Assembly (NCBI GenBank): GCA_963826505.1
Contig: CAWGXG010000005.1
Span: forward strand, 434,001-498,000
DNA: 64,000 bases
Direction: 5' to 3'
Source: CAWGXG01 sp963826505
GTDB lineage: Bacteria > Chloroflexota > Anaerolineae > Aggregatilineales > Aggregatilineaceae
In this document: one piece after another, positions 11,707-21,791 of the stretch
Layout: each line of letters starts with the position of its first letter
Position numbering within the stretch: the stretch's first letter is position 1
Position numbers and translations under genes: made by a program
Notes under the pieces: generated by a model
The model's database searches: none
Seen by the model: the letters and a program-made list of their open reading frames with translations, nothing else
What the model was told of the DNA's origin: nothing

Positions 11707-14595
11707 CTAAACCGGGCGGATCAAGTTCAGGGCCGTGCCGGATACGATGGCTTGCGTGCGGCTGTTGACGTCCAATTTGCCGTAAATATTGCGGGTATGG
11801 ACTTTGATTGTGTCCACAGACAAGAAACAACCGCTCCGCAATTTCGCGATTCGAAAGACCCGCTGCCAGCAAACTCAGGACCTCGAGTTCGCGTTCGGTG
11901 AGGGGTTCAGGCAGGGCCTGATTCGCCTGCCAGAATATCATCGCCGCCAGGCTGAGATTCAGCGGACGCGGGGCGTGAAGCCTCAACAATCCCGTCTATG
12001 GTGGATTCCAGCGCGAGAGCCTCACCGCGCTTCCAGGCGGCAGAATAGGCGCTGGTCCCCAGTTTGGTCTCAAGGTCCCGGCGCAGAGCGGTTAGCAGTG
12101 CCCATTTTCCCAACCAGCCCCCTGCCTCCGGGCTTTGACTGAACGCCAGACCCAGCAGTTCCACTGCCGATTCGTAGCGCGCTTCGTGGCTTCGCGCCAC
12201 CGCCTCGGTCGCCAGCAGTACCGTCGCTGTGCTGGGATTATCCCGCCGCGACCAGAACATCAAAGGGTAGGTATCGCGCAGCGTATCGAAATCGCCCTTT
12301 CCACAAGCGCCAATGGCCTGCCCCAGGAAAATCGTTTTTTCGTCGATGGCGAAACAACCCGCGTTCGGTCAGAGCTATTACTCTCGGCAACGTACCTCAA
12401 CGCTGCATCGTAATCCTCATCGCCGATCCCGGCCACGAGAGCCTTAAGCATATAAGCATAGCGCAGGGCTTCAGCAAAATCGTACTGACGCGCCAGTTGG
12501 TAGGTAACTTCCGCCCGGCGGCGTGCTTCGTCGAGCCGACCCGCTTGTATCGCCAATAGTCCCAAAGTGGATTCTGCTGTCAGAAATCCCCTTGATACTT
12601 CCCAGCTGCACCATCAAGTCGAGAGCTTGCAGCAGTTGTTGACGCGCCGGCTCATATTCGTAATTTCCGCTCATCGCAAAACCGATATTCTGCGTCGCCC
12701 AGGCGATACCATTGATCTCGCCGCTTTTTCGTTTGAGGTTCATCGATTGGCGAATGGTTTCCAACCCCTGCTCGCTCGCGCCAAGCATCAACTGCCAGTT
12801 GCCAATCCAGGTCAGGTTTTCCGATTCGTAGAAAGAATCCCCAATCGCGGTGAACACGTTCAGCGATTCATGAAGATAGTCCAGGGCGCGTTGGTCAACC
12901 TGTACATCTTCCGGTGTTGACACCTGCATTATCAGCCAGATCGCCATCAGATGCAGGCAGAACCCGATCTCGTGTGGATCTTCGTAGCGGCGTGCCACTT
13001 CCAGGCTGGCTTCGATCCCGGCTTGCACATCGTGCCCTGGATCGATTCCGCTCATGATCGTCAGCCGGTAGAAGCGCGACCGGACGCGACTGGCGACAAG
13101 TTCGTGCTCCGGCTTAAGCTCGGCATAGATCTGTTCTTTAGCGAAACGAAAAAGCTGGAGACCTTCGGTATACCGCGTGCGCATGTCAATATAGAAATTC
13201 AGGCTTTCCAACGCCTGGTTGAGCTAGATCGAACTTTCCGCGTTTGACCGCCCAATGCCATGCTTGCCGGATGTTTTCGATATCGGATTCGATAGCGTCC
13301 AACGCTTCGATCTGCCGGGCAGACTTAATGTCGGGTTCGAGGCGATGCAGCAACCGCATGAAGAATTCGATATACCGGTCAAACGCGGCATCCCACTCGC
13401 CTGCCTCGGTCAGATTTTCCTCGGCATACTGCCGCAGTAATTCGTGAATGGCATAACGTCCAGATGCGCTCAGCGTCAACAGCGACTTCGTGACCAGCGC
13501 TGCCAACACGTCCAACGATGCATCCGCCACTTCAGCAGCCGCCTCGCGCGTGAACCCGCCACGAAACAGCGACAGTCTTTGAAACGCCGTTTGTTCTTCC
13601 GGGGAAAGCATACACCAGGAATGGCAAAATACCGCGCGCATACTGCGGTGCCGTTCGCTGACATCGCGCGAACGCGTCGACAGAATGTCGAGATTGTGCT
13701 CGATTTCGGTCACGATATCGGCGGGGGTCAGGGTATTGAGCCACCCTGCGGCCAGCTCGAGCGCCAGCGGCATCCCTTCCGCAAGCTTACAGATGCGCGC
13801 GATACTCGCCGGATCAACATTAACGGAGAAATCGCCTCGCACGCGCCGCGCCCGATCCAGAAACAGCTGGACTGCGCTGTAACTTTCGAGTGCGTCAAGC
13901 GAGCCATCGGTGGGGTATGACACCCCGGTCAGGGTACGGACCCATTCTTCTTGCAGATTTAGCGCCTCGCGAGAAGTCACGAGGATTTTCACTTCTGGGG
14001 CGCGGTTGAGAATAGCCGTGATCAGGTCGATCCCATCCATCAGGTGTTCGAAGTTGTCCATGACGAGCAGCAAATGTTTCTCGCTCAACAAGGAAAGAAC
14101 CTGTTGGCGCGCTTCCTGATTCCCTCGTTGGAACTGGTAGGACAAGCCCTCCAACACCGCCAGAGGTAGATTCTCGACATCCGAGACAGGGGCCAGCGGC
14201 ACGAAGCAAACTCCATCCCGAAACGCGTCGATTTTTTGGCGCGCGACCTCTATTGCCAGCCGAGTTTTCCCGATACCGCCCGGCCCCACCAGAGTTAGTA
14301 AGCTGCACTCGGGATCATCCAACAGCGCCGCGACGTCTGCGATCTCATCCGCACGACCAATAAACGACGTGCGTTGCGCTGGCAAGTTGTGTTTGCGGAT
14401 ACGTTCCACTGCGGTGTCTCCACTCAACTGCCTCGGATTTAGCTCTTGCGTCGGTTTTATGACTCTAGCTGAAATTGGACCGCGAATCAACGCGTAGTAC
14501 TGGGTAGATTGTACATCTGTTCTGAAGCTGGTGCCATCGTCCGTCTTGATTTTGGTCGCTGTGGCCTGCGCAACCGGGATGAATGGCAGCAGCAT
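11707..14595 (-). pseudogene. LuxR-family ATP-binding regulator broken by five frameshifts
   Basis: Joined across frames, the region encodes a MalT/NB-ARC-like regulator of about 900 residues. The N-terminal ATPase has HNLPAQRTSFIGR, Walker A VGPGGIGKTRL and LLLVMDNFEHL. A helical/TPR middle part follows, then a C-terminal LuxR helix-turn-helix (LTERELEVLSLLAAGLSNREIAERLF, then SVDTIKVHTRNIYGKL in another frame) ending with a TAG at 11707. The frame changes near 13221-13228, 12558-12567, 12357-12371, 11966-11985 and 11815-11828; the fourth is next to a C-run. The true start is uncertain: the first frame opens at 14595, while a GTG at 14409 lies just before the conserved part. Nearby large genes are intact, so this looks like a decayed gene; repeated sequencing error is the alternative. 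Confidence 0.85.
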
Positions 14596-14843
14596 GAATC
14601 GACCTGTTCTGCCTGCCGATTTGACGACGGCCGTAGTCTATCACATGCGGATATGAAGTCTTTCGGGGGAAATGTCTTTCGCGGCATATGAGATCCGCCG
14701 TGCCCGCCTGGCGGGGACGTCAGAGCCAGCAAGCCGCGAACATCCATCCCCCAGGCGACTCTCAATGGTCCGTATCCTGGGGGATGAATCGCACCTGGCC
14801 AAGGACGAAGTTCAGCCAGACTGGTTCGGCTTCTCGCGGCCCG

Positions 14844-15902
14844 CTATAGACCGATCAGGATAGCGATAATCTGACCGTTGACGTTAACTGGGAAGCGATC
14901 GCCAACCTTGTACATGTTATTCTGCTCGATATAGGGCAAAAGCAGCGAAAATGCCTCGATGCCTCCATCACAGGTGGTACCGTCCGGGATGACGCGATAG
15001 ACGACCACATGCACGATGTCCGTATCGTCCCAGACGCGGGTCTGCGGCTCAACCCCGCATTGGCCAAAGAAATAGCCACGCACGCGAACCTGCACGCCCT
15101 GATCTCCCAAGCGGGCGTTGACAGCTTCGATCACGATATCATGATCCAAACGCCCGCTGTCGGTTGCTGGCAGTTGGAGGGTCGGCACGTCTAACGAACG
15201 CCCGGGCAATTCTTCCGGCGTGTAGTCGGTGGCGTACAGAGCGTCCAGGCTGCGCCCGCCGCAGATGGGATTGGATGAATCCGCTTGAGACAGGTAGGCG
15301 GTGCCGCTCAGGCTGCTCCACTCGTAATAGAAGGTGCCATCCTCTTCCATCAGGTTCGATGGCGGTTGCGGTGCTGCCAGGGAGCCATTTAGAACCACGC
15401 CAAGCTGGCGCGCACTGCCCGTGCTGCACACGACTAACTGAACGTTAAGCGTTTGACAGCCGGCCCCCGCGCAAGACAGATTCCCGCGTGCGTGAGCGTC
15501 GAACGGCCCGAAGGATTGTCCCCCACCCGTTTGGCCAGAAATAGCGATTTCGCCGAAAAAGATGGTGTTTGATGTGCCGTCGGTGATGCCAAGCTGCGCC
15601 CGGTTGTTCCCCAGCGTCACGGTGACCGTCTGGCCGTCCAGCCCGCCAGACAGACACTCGGTATCAGCGTTTGCACAGCGAACTGTTCCAGCCAGATCAA
15701 GCTGATCGCTGGCCAACTGAAACCCCAGTTGGCCGGAGGCAACCGTGATCGCGGCGGGAGAAGCGCCTGCCGACTGTCCGAGCGCCAATCCTTCAAAGCG
15801 GTAGTCGAACCCATTGGGGCCTTGAGCAAAAGCCGGTATCGCCGGAATCAGCAACACGGCGATTGTTAGCCACAGGGCGAAATGCTTCACGTTGTTGTTC
15901 AC
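14844..15902 (-). CDS. Secreted protein of unknown function
   Basis: The 352-residue product starts with GTG at 15902 (AGGAGA eight bases upstream) and has a classic signal peptide ending in PAFA near residue 26. The mature part is beta-rich and polar with several cysteine pairs (CANADTECLS, CAGAGCQTL), which points to an extracytoplasmic, disulfide-bonded protein. It resembles the style of other exported proteins in this window but no family is recognised. It has its own promoter (15941-15968) and is followed on the same strand by the LuxR pseudogene, with about 250 bases between. Confidence 0.65.
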   Translation of the reverse strand: MNNNVKHFALWLTIAVLLIPAIPAFAQGPNGFDYRFEGLALGQSAGASPAAITVASGQLGFQLASDQLDLAGTVRCANADTECLSGGLDGQTVTVTLGNNRAQLGITDGTSNTIFFGEIAISGQTGGGQSFGPFDAHARGNLSCAGAGCQTLNVQLVVCSTGSARQLGVVLNGSLAAPQPPSNLMEEDGTFYYEWSSLSGTAYLSQADSSNPICGGRSLDALYATDYTPEELPGRSLDVPTLQLPATDSGRLDHDIVIEAVNARLGDQGVQVRVRGYFFGQCGVEPQTRVWDDTDIVHVVVYRVIPDGTTCDGGIEAFSLLLPYIEQNNMYKVGDRFPVNVNGQIIAILIGL

Positions 15903-15940
15903 GATGGTTTCTCCTGCGAATAACTGAAATTGCTGAGATA

Positions 15941-15968
15941 GTTATAGTATTATTTTCCAGCGTGACAA
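15941..15968 (-). promoter_or_regulatory. Promoter of the secreted protein gene at 15902
   Basis: On the minus strand TTGTCA (15968-15963) and TATAAC (15946-15941) are separated by 16 bases in an AT-rich stretch about 40 bases before the start codon. Confidence 0.5.
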
Positions 15969-16111
15969 GAGCGTGACCAAAATGATCGGCGCGTAAGGTG
16001 GAGCCCAAAACTCCTGTGTGGAAGATTTTACGCCGGATCCATCTGCTGATTTTCAGGGAGGGCGGAGAGGGTACGGCTGTGTCCACCATGGCCAGACGCC
16101 TGCTTAGAACT

Positions 16112-17605
16112 TTACAGTGAGTCGCTGTGTGACCGCGCAATATCTGTGAAGCGCAGGTATGCGTCATCCCAGCCGCGCGTGAAAACAGGTTCGTAACGGT
16201 GCAAATTTGAGGAGCGCCTGATCAAGGCGCGTACTTCTTCGCGTGAATCCAGATGTCCAGTCGCCAGGGCCTGGACCGCCAAATTTCCCATCGCTGTTGC
16301 TTCCGCCGGTCCAGCAATTACCGGGCGGTTCGTCGTATCAGCCGTCATCTGGCAGAGTAATTCGTTGCGTGAACCTCCCCCCACGATATGGATGAGTTCG
16401 ATGGAGTACCCCAGCACGCTTTCAAGCTGCTCCAGAATTTGACGGTATTTGAGCGCCAGACTCTCAAAAATACAGCGCAGTATCGCTCCCTCATCCGTAG
16501 GGACACGCTGCCCGGTCCGCGTACAGAAATCGCGGATACGCGCGGGCATATCGCCAACGGTCCGGAAATCCGGGCTGTTTGGATGCGGGTCGATAAGCGG
16601 GCCGAACGCGGGCGCGGCGGTCGCCATCGGAACGAGATCGGCATCTGCAAACCGATGGCCCTCGTTGGCCCACGTTTCCTGGCACGCTTGAACCAACCAC
16701 ATTCCCAAGACGTTTTTAAGCAGCCGGAACGTCCCGCCTACTCCGCCCTCATTCGTGAAGTTATACCTCAGACTTTCAGCCGTGATCACGGGGGACTGGA
16801 CTTCGACTCCTATCAGGGACCACGTGCCGGAACTGATATAAGCAAAGCGATCTGTCTCGGCTGGAACAGCGGCGACGGCAGAGCCTGTATCATGGGTCGC
16901 CACCGCGATAACCGGCACATCTGGGATCGACGCCAGGTCGGGAAGTTGGGTGCTGAGAGGTCCCAACACGGTGCCGGGCGGGACTACCGGTGGCAGCATG
17001 TGCGTGGGAATCTTAAGTTGAGCCAACAGGTCTTTGGCCCACTCCATCGCATTCGGATCATAAAACTGCGTGCAGGTAGCGCTGGTGAACTCAACAACTT
17101 TACGACCTGTCAACCAGTAATTGAGCAAATCGGCGACTGTCAAGAAGGTTGCGGCATGCCTGAGCACAGGGGCATTTGCCAAAACCAGAGCATAGAGTTG
17201 GTAAAGCGTGTTGATCTGCATGAACTGGATTCCGGTACGCGCATAGATTTCTTCGCGTGATACTTTCTCGAAGACGCGGTCCATCATCCCGTTGGTCCGT
17301 GTGTCGCGATTGTGGACCGGATTGTCCAGCAGTTTTCCGCTCTCATCCAACAAGGCAAAATCGACCGCCCACGTGTCCAGGCCGATGCCGTCCAGATCGA
17401 GATTGGCGTTGTGTTTCCAGTGTTGCAGCCCGGCCAGCATCCCGTGCCAGAGATACAGAATATCCCAATAAAGTGTACCTCTCACCGGCACCGCCCGGTT
17501 GGGGAAACGGTGGATGATCTCAAGCGCCAGCCTGTCGTCGTGCAAGCTGCCGAGTATCGTGCGCCCCGCTGAGGTGCCAATGTCAAAAGCTAGAAATCTC
17601 GGCAT
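16112..17605 (-). CDS. rhaB: Rhamnulokinase (second copy)
   Basis: This FGGY-family kinase (497 residues) phosphorylates L-rhamnulose to rhamnulose-1-phosphate. It begins with the phosphate-binding FDIGTSAGRTILG, contains GLDTWAVDFALLDESG (catalytic-base region) and ISSGTWSLIG, and has the adenosine motif HIVGGGSRNELLCQMTAD. It is clearly paralogous to the kinase at 36930-38423, sharing GIQF..NTLYQLY, LLNYWLTG, RTGQRVP and RPVIAGP.EATA.GN. Unlike that copy it stands apart from the isomerase and mutarotase genes. It is divergent from an SDR dehydrogenase at 17941, so it may serve a related 6-deoxy sugar route. The ATG at 17605 has only a weak ribosome binding site. Confidence 0.85.
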   Translation of the reverse strand: MPRFLAFDIGTSAGRTILGSLHDDRLALEIIHRFPNRAVPVRGTLYWDILYLWHGMLAGLQHWKHNANLDLDGIGLDTWAVDFALLDESGKLLDNPVHNRDTRTNGMMDRVFEKVSREEIYARTGIQFMQINTLYQLYALVLANAPVLRHAATFLTVADLLNYWLTGRKVVEFTSATCTQFYDPNAMEWAKDLLAQLKIPTHMLPPVVPPGTVLGPLSTQLPDLASIPDVPVIAVATHDTGSAVAAVPAETDRFAYISSGTWSLIGVEVQSPVITAESLRYNFTNEGGVGGTFRLLKNVLGMWLVQACQETWANEGHRFADADLVPMATAAPAFGPLIDPHPNSPDFRTVGDMPARIRDFCTRTGQRVPTDEGAILRCIFESLALKYRQILEQLESVLGYSIELIHIVGGGSRNELLCQMTADTTNRPVIAGPAEATAMGNLAVQALATGHLDSREEVRALIRRSSNLHRYEPVFTRGWDDAYLRFTDIARSHSDSL

Positions 17606-17940
17606 GTGATCAACGTATCAACCTTTCATCAGAGAGTCGTTCTGTTGCAAGCCAGCCTTATCAGCTGAACGTACCATCCACGCTATACTTTAAGCATCAT
17701 TTGAAACATCAAAGAGCGTTTTTCCGCCTCCTCAAACTTGGAATCTGTAGTATCACCAATTCCATCTCAGGGCAACCAGCGCCATGATTGCCCCGCGGCC
17801 CGCCGACGGCGCAACGCGATCGCGTTGGCTTAGCCATCAGAACTGGCCTACACTTCAACCGTTGATATCATGGACAACTATTCATAAGCTGATTCTGTCC
17901 CCAGGCGCGCGGACTCCCATATGCGACAAGGAGCTAAAAA
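17606..17940. promoter_or_regulatory. Divergent control region between rhaB2 and SDR gene, with a 16-bp palindrome
   Basis: This 335-base region must hold promoters for both divergent genes. It contains a perfect 16-bp palindrome, CAACGCGATCGCGTTG, at 17812-17827, a shape typical of a dimeric repressor site (LacI-like operators have a central CG or similar). A weaker inverted repeat, TTTGA-N4-TCAAA, lies near 17700. Promoter hexamers are not clear. No regulator gene is adjacent. Confidence 0.45.
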
Positions 17941-18747
17941 ATGACCGATCCAGTCTTAACTGCAAAGCCGATACTGGAACGTTTCCGTCTTGATGGGCGC
18001 GTAGCCTTGATCACCGGTGCGGGGCAAGGCATCGGGCGAGCATATGCTCATGCCTTGGGTGAAGCCGGCGCTGCTGTTGCCATCGACGACAAGATCGGCG
18101 AACGGGCCGAAAACGTCGCCCATGAATTGATCCAAAAGGGTATCGATGCGATCGCCATCACGGCGGATGTATCACGGGCTGATGACGTCGAACGAATGGT
18201 TGGCGAGGTCCTGAAGAAATGGGGCAAACTGACTATTGGCATCAACAATGCGGGAATTGGAGATTGGACGCCCGCCGAAGATGTTTCGCTCGATAATTGG
18301 AACGAGATCAACGACACAAACCTGAAGGGCGTCTTCCTGTGTGCGCAAGCGGAAGGTCGGGTGATGATGCAAGCTGGCTACGGCAAGATCATCAACACCG
18401 CCTCGATGTCGGGCAGCATCGTCAATATGCCGCAGAAGCAGATGGTCTACAACACCACCAAAGCGGCCGTGATCCACCTCACCCGCAGTTTGGCGGCGGA
18501 ATGGGCATCACACGGCATTCGCGTGAACAGCATCAGCCCGGGTTACACACGGACCCAACTCGTCACCGATTTGCTCGCCTCTCCCATCGGCCAGGAAACG
18601 AGTCCTAAATGGCTGGCGCTAACTCCGCAAGGGAAGATGGCTGAGGTGACCGATTTGCAGGGCGCGATTGTGTTTCTGGCCGCCGAAGTCTCAGACTTCG
18701 TGACTGGACACGACATGATCATCGACGGTGGCTACAGCGTGTGGTGA
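17941..18747 (+). CDS. Short-chain dehydrogenase/reductase (SDR)
   Basis: The 268-residue classical SDR has the cofactor motif TGAGQGIG at 25-32, NNAGIGD, and the catalytic set Ser157, Tyr170 and Lys174 (YNTTK). ADVSRADD sits at the usual acidic/adenine region. Family members oxidise or reduce sugars, polyols and keto acids; the C-terminal DFVTGHDMIIDGG is standard. The start ATG has an AAGGAG site. Being divergent from a rhamnulokinase, it may act on a deoxy sugar or its lactone, but the substrate is not shown by sequence. Confidence 0.9.
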   Translation: MTDPVLTAKPILERFRLDGRVALITGAGQGIGRAYAHALGEAGAAVAIDDKIGERAENVAHELIQKGIDAIAITADVSRADDVERMVGEVLKKWGKLTIGINNAGIGDWTPAEDVSLDNWNEINDTNLKGVFLCAQAEGRVMMQAGYGKIINTASMSGSIVNMPQKQMVYNTTKAAVIHLTRSLAAEWASHGIRVNSISPGYTRTQLVTDLLASPIGQETSPKWLALTPQGKMAEVTDLQGAIVFLAAEVSDFVTGHDMIIDGGYSVW

Positions 18748-18827
18748 AGCGGGTCGCGCAACCGGCGTGGCTTGGCAATCAATTCGGCCCGGGGTTGAAG
18801 TGGCGGATGAACATGTTCGCGCTAGCG

Positions 18828-20048
18828 TTACTGACCCTGGGCCCCTGTTTGAAGGGTACCCACAATGGCTTTTACAGCGGGGGTGTCAAAGATCATGAAC
18901 TGGGTCTCGCCATTAGCCTGCAACACTTCAGCCAGGCGATTCTGGTCAAAAGGCAGATGATCCGCCGCCAATGCGAAACTCGATCCGGTTGAGGCCGACG
19001 TGACCACGACCACTTCATCGAACTGGGGCAGCAGCGCTGCGACCACCTGACGGGAGACGGGGTTATCGATGAACCGCCCAGGCATACGGGTCACCACCAC
19101 GTCATCAGTCACCAGTTGGTCCAGCATCACGGGTACGGAAATCGTAGGGTCTAGCGCCGCCGATCTGGAAGGCGTCTGATGGGCAGATGCCCAATACAAT
19201 AGCGTCAGGTTGAACGCCACGACGACCAACGTTCCCCCTATCACCGCCCGCTGCCGCAACACCGATCGCAGCGTGTCGCGAAGACGGCCTGCCGGAGAAG
19301 CCAGGTTGTGCAGTGCTGCTTGTGAGGCATCTTGCACCAGCACCGGCGAGTGAAACACAATCGTATAGCCCATCTCAACTATGTACGAAAGCAGGGCGTA
19401 AATCATCACAACCACGCCCATCATTTCGCACAATTCTTCAAGCGTTCCGATCGTCAGATACCGAAACGTGATCGAGCCGTCTGCATCAAACTGGCGGGCA
19501 CCTACGGCATCCAGCAGCACTGCCCCAGTGACATACAATGCTCCCGCGGCAATGAAACGGTAACGCGTGAGCGGCGGCAAGTGGAAGAGGAAGCGTAGAT
19601 AGAGCAAACCTACGACTATCACCAGCGGGACAGCCACGACCTGCCAGCCAAACGCCAGATACCCGCCGAAGTGAAACTCCTCCTGGATCCAATCGGCCAG
19701 CACCTCGTGAATCACTGCACCCTCATCAATGGACATGTACAGAAATCCGGCGGCCAGCACAGCCCAATAGCGCGCATCTCGATCCTGGCTGGACGTCTTG
19801 GCGATGGCTATGGTCGCCAGCAGCACAGCCGTCACAAACAGAATAGCGACCGAAAACCAGGTGGGGATTGTTTGTTCGGCATTGACGCTGAATAGATCGA
19901 TCGCCAGGATGAACGACGGACTCACGCCGCTGTTGGCGACCCGATCTTCCACAAACTCGACGATGAGGCTTTGCGCAGCCAGATAGGCGGCAACGAGGGC
20001 GAGCACAATGCCAATTTTGCGCGGGTTGATGGTCGATTCAAGTCGCAT
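18828..20048 (-). CDS. Multi-pass membrane protein of unknown function
   Basis: The 406-residue protein has about seven hydrophobic segments in the first ~240 residues (first IVLALVAAYLAAQSLIVEF), another near 275-295, then a soluble C-terminal region of about 110 residues with a beta-alpha pattern. Acidic and histidine residues lie in or between membrane segments (DEGAVIHEVLADW, LEELCEMMG), suggesting a metal or proton site. I do not recognise the family. GAGGATC precedes the ATG at 20048. It follows the ECF sigma cluster on the same strand after about 115 bases, so it may belong to that regulon. Confidence 0.6.
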   Translation of the reverse strand: MRLESTINPRKIGIVLALVAAYLAAQSLIVEFVEDRVANSGVSPSFILAIDLFSVNAEQTIPTWFSVAILFVTAVLLATIAIAKTSSQDRDARYWAVLAAGFLYMSIDEGAVIHEVLADWIQEEFHFGGYLAFGWQVVAVPLVIVVGLLYLRFLFHLPPLTRYRFIAAGALYVTGAVLLDAVGARQFDADGSITFRYLTIGTLEELCEMMGVVVMIYALLSYIVEMGYTIVFHSPVLVQDASQAALHNLASPAGRLRDTLRSVLRQRAVIGGTLVVVAFNLTLLYWASAHQTPSRSAALDPTISVPVMLDQLVTDDVVVTRMPGRFIDNPVSRQVVAALLPQFDEVVVVTSASTGSSFALAADHLPFDQNRLAEVLQANGETQFMIFDTPAVKAIVGTLQTGAQGQ

Positions 20049-20164
20049 GGACGATCCTCACAACCGCTTGACCAGGTTTGCTGGCAGATCGGCGGTTTCG
20101 GCGAGGGGCCAGTGGTTCCGGATGACGCCCCGAACACACTGGCCCGCCCTGCCTTTCTTCGTTG

Positions 20165-21667
20165 CTACGATTTCTTGCTGTGCTTCTTGGTGCATTTCAG
20201 GTGAGGATTGCGGCTGCCAATCCCGGTAATTTTGCAATTCGCCGGCACCACCAGTGGGATGCTCGGAGGCGCGCCCACCTGAAAGACGATGATGTTAATG
20301 TTGATCACGATCACGGTTACGGCCACAATGACGATCGTATTGCCCTTACCGCGTATGTCGCCTTCGACACGGACTGTGTCGCCAAGGGCAAGCCGGGTGA
20401 GTGAGGGATCGTCCGGACTTACCTCGATATCGATGCCGAAAATCGTAATGATGTTAACGTTGATGTTCTCGACGGGACCTTCAACCACGATGATCACGTC
20501 GCCGGTGCTGCCTTCGCTGACGGGTCCATAGCTGGCCGTGTCGGTAGCCGTGACCGCCTGTCCCTGGTACGCGGCGCCGACCGTGACGGTGTTGGTATGC
20601 TCCGTCTCACCTGCTGGGAACGGACCAATAACACAATCAAACGATGCGTCGGGATCCAGCGTCGCGGGCAGCGCACAGGCGCTCGTGTCGAAGGCACTGT
20701 CGGAGAGTGTGAAGCCGCTTAGCGGCACGTTGCCGGAGTTGGTAACTACAAATTTGAAGGAGACGTCAGCCCCAACCACAACCTCCACTGAATCCGCCCA
20801 GGTTATTCCCCCATCAATGGAAATGAGCTTGTCGACTTCAACCAGCGGCAAACCGCCGCTGAAATAATAAGCGATATCTGATGCGGTCGTGGCCAGACCG
20901 TCCGTAGTGCTGCCGCTCACGGTAGCTGTGTTGGTATGTTGACCGTCAACCGCCGGGAACGAGCCAATGATGCACTCAAAGGACGCGCTGGGGGCCAGCG
21001 TATCCGGCACAGCGCAGGAACTCGTATCGTACAGGCTGTCGCTGAGCGCGAGATTGCCTAACTCCGTGCTGCCGATGTTGGTCACGATGAAGCGGAACGA
21101 CACGGGAGTGCCCGGTTCAACCTCTGGTCCTGGGAATTCATCTGCGGTCTGCCAGGTTGAGCCGTCCGTCGAGACGAACTTGTCAATATCAATCGAGGCC
21201 ACGGTACACGACGGCCCGGGGAGAGACCCCACTTGGAACGTCTCGCCATTGACGGCGACAGTGACCGTACCCTCACCCACGTTGCCTAAGAAAGTGAGGG
21301 TATAAGTGCGCGTTTCAGTCGTTTGAAGCGGAAGACCCCACTTGACTCCATCCACGCCGGTGGCCGGGTCGATTCCGAACCGAAGCGCATCCTCCGGGCT
21401 GGTGCCGACGACGATCAGGGGTGGGCCACATACTGGTATCCCCACATCGAAGTTGAGTAGATCAGGTGCCTGTCCCGTGCCCGATACGACATAGGTGAAG
21501 GTCGTCTGGTTGGTCGAACTGTCATAGGTTTTGCCACCGTAGCTTACGTTGAATCCAACAAGCGGCCCGCCGCCGGAATCCTGGGCCGTGGCCAACGGCG
21601 TGGTGGGCAACAACACGGCGAGAATCAGAAATAATACCAGCAGCTTATAACGGATGATTGAGAACAT
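20165..21667 (-). CDS. Secreted protein with two DUF11-like repeats and a DUF5666-like domain
   Basis: The start at 21667 is chosen because AGGAGG lies just before it; an in-frame ATG at 21685 is less likely. A signal peptide (about 28 residues) leads into a beta domain, then two repeats of about 115 residues that share FKFVVTN.G...L, LSDS..DTS.CA.P.TL and H.NT.TV (DUF11/DUF7507-like surface repeats). The C-terminal ~100 residues (VEGPVENINVNIITIFGIDIEV) match a DUF5666-like fold and end with a Cys motif, both shared with the anti-sigma protein encoded upstream. It is probably an exported or surface protein controlled by the adjacent ECF system. Confidence 0.7.
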   Translation of the reverse strand: MFSIIRYKLLVLFLILAVLLPTTPLATAQDSGGGPLVGFNVSYGGKTYDSSTNQTTFTYVVSGTGQAPDLLNFDVGIPVCGPPLIVVGTSPEDALRFGIDPATGVDGVKWGLPLQTTETRTYTLTFLGNVGEGTVTVAVNGETFQVGSLPGPSCTVASIDIDKFVSTDGSTWQTADEFPGPEVEPGTPVSFRFIVTNIGSTELGNLALSDSLYDTSSCAVPDTLAPSASFECIIGSFPAVDGQHTNTATVSGSTTDGLATTASDIAYYFSGGLPLVEVDKLISIDGGITWADSVEVVVGADVSFKFVVTNSGNVPLSGFTLSDSAFDTSACALPATLDPDASFDCVIGPFPAGETEHTNTVTVGAAYQGQAVTATDTASYGPVSEGSTGDVIIVVEGPVENINVNIITIFGIDIEVSPDDPSLTRLALGDTVRVEGDIRGKGNTIVIVAVTVIVININIIVFQVGAPPSIPLVVPANCKITGIGSRNPHLKCTKKHSKKS

Positions 21668-21791
21668 GGTACCTCCTGGTTGCACTTAGGGGGTTGAGGC
21701 ATTGGCTATAAATTAGAAATCGTCTGTGAAGTCGCAACGTCTCACAAGCAGTACTAAAGTCAGGTCGACGCAAACAAGTCCCCTCGTCCCG

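Noticed and set aside
11240..11989. A 249-residue LuxR-type protein read as one intact gene
   Set aside because: Only its first ~57 residues are the helix-turn-helix; after that it is out of frame with the rest of the domain, so it is a piece of the pseudogene joined by chance to the small gene at 11240-11551.
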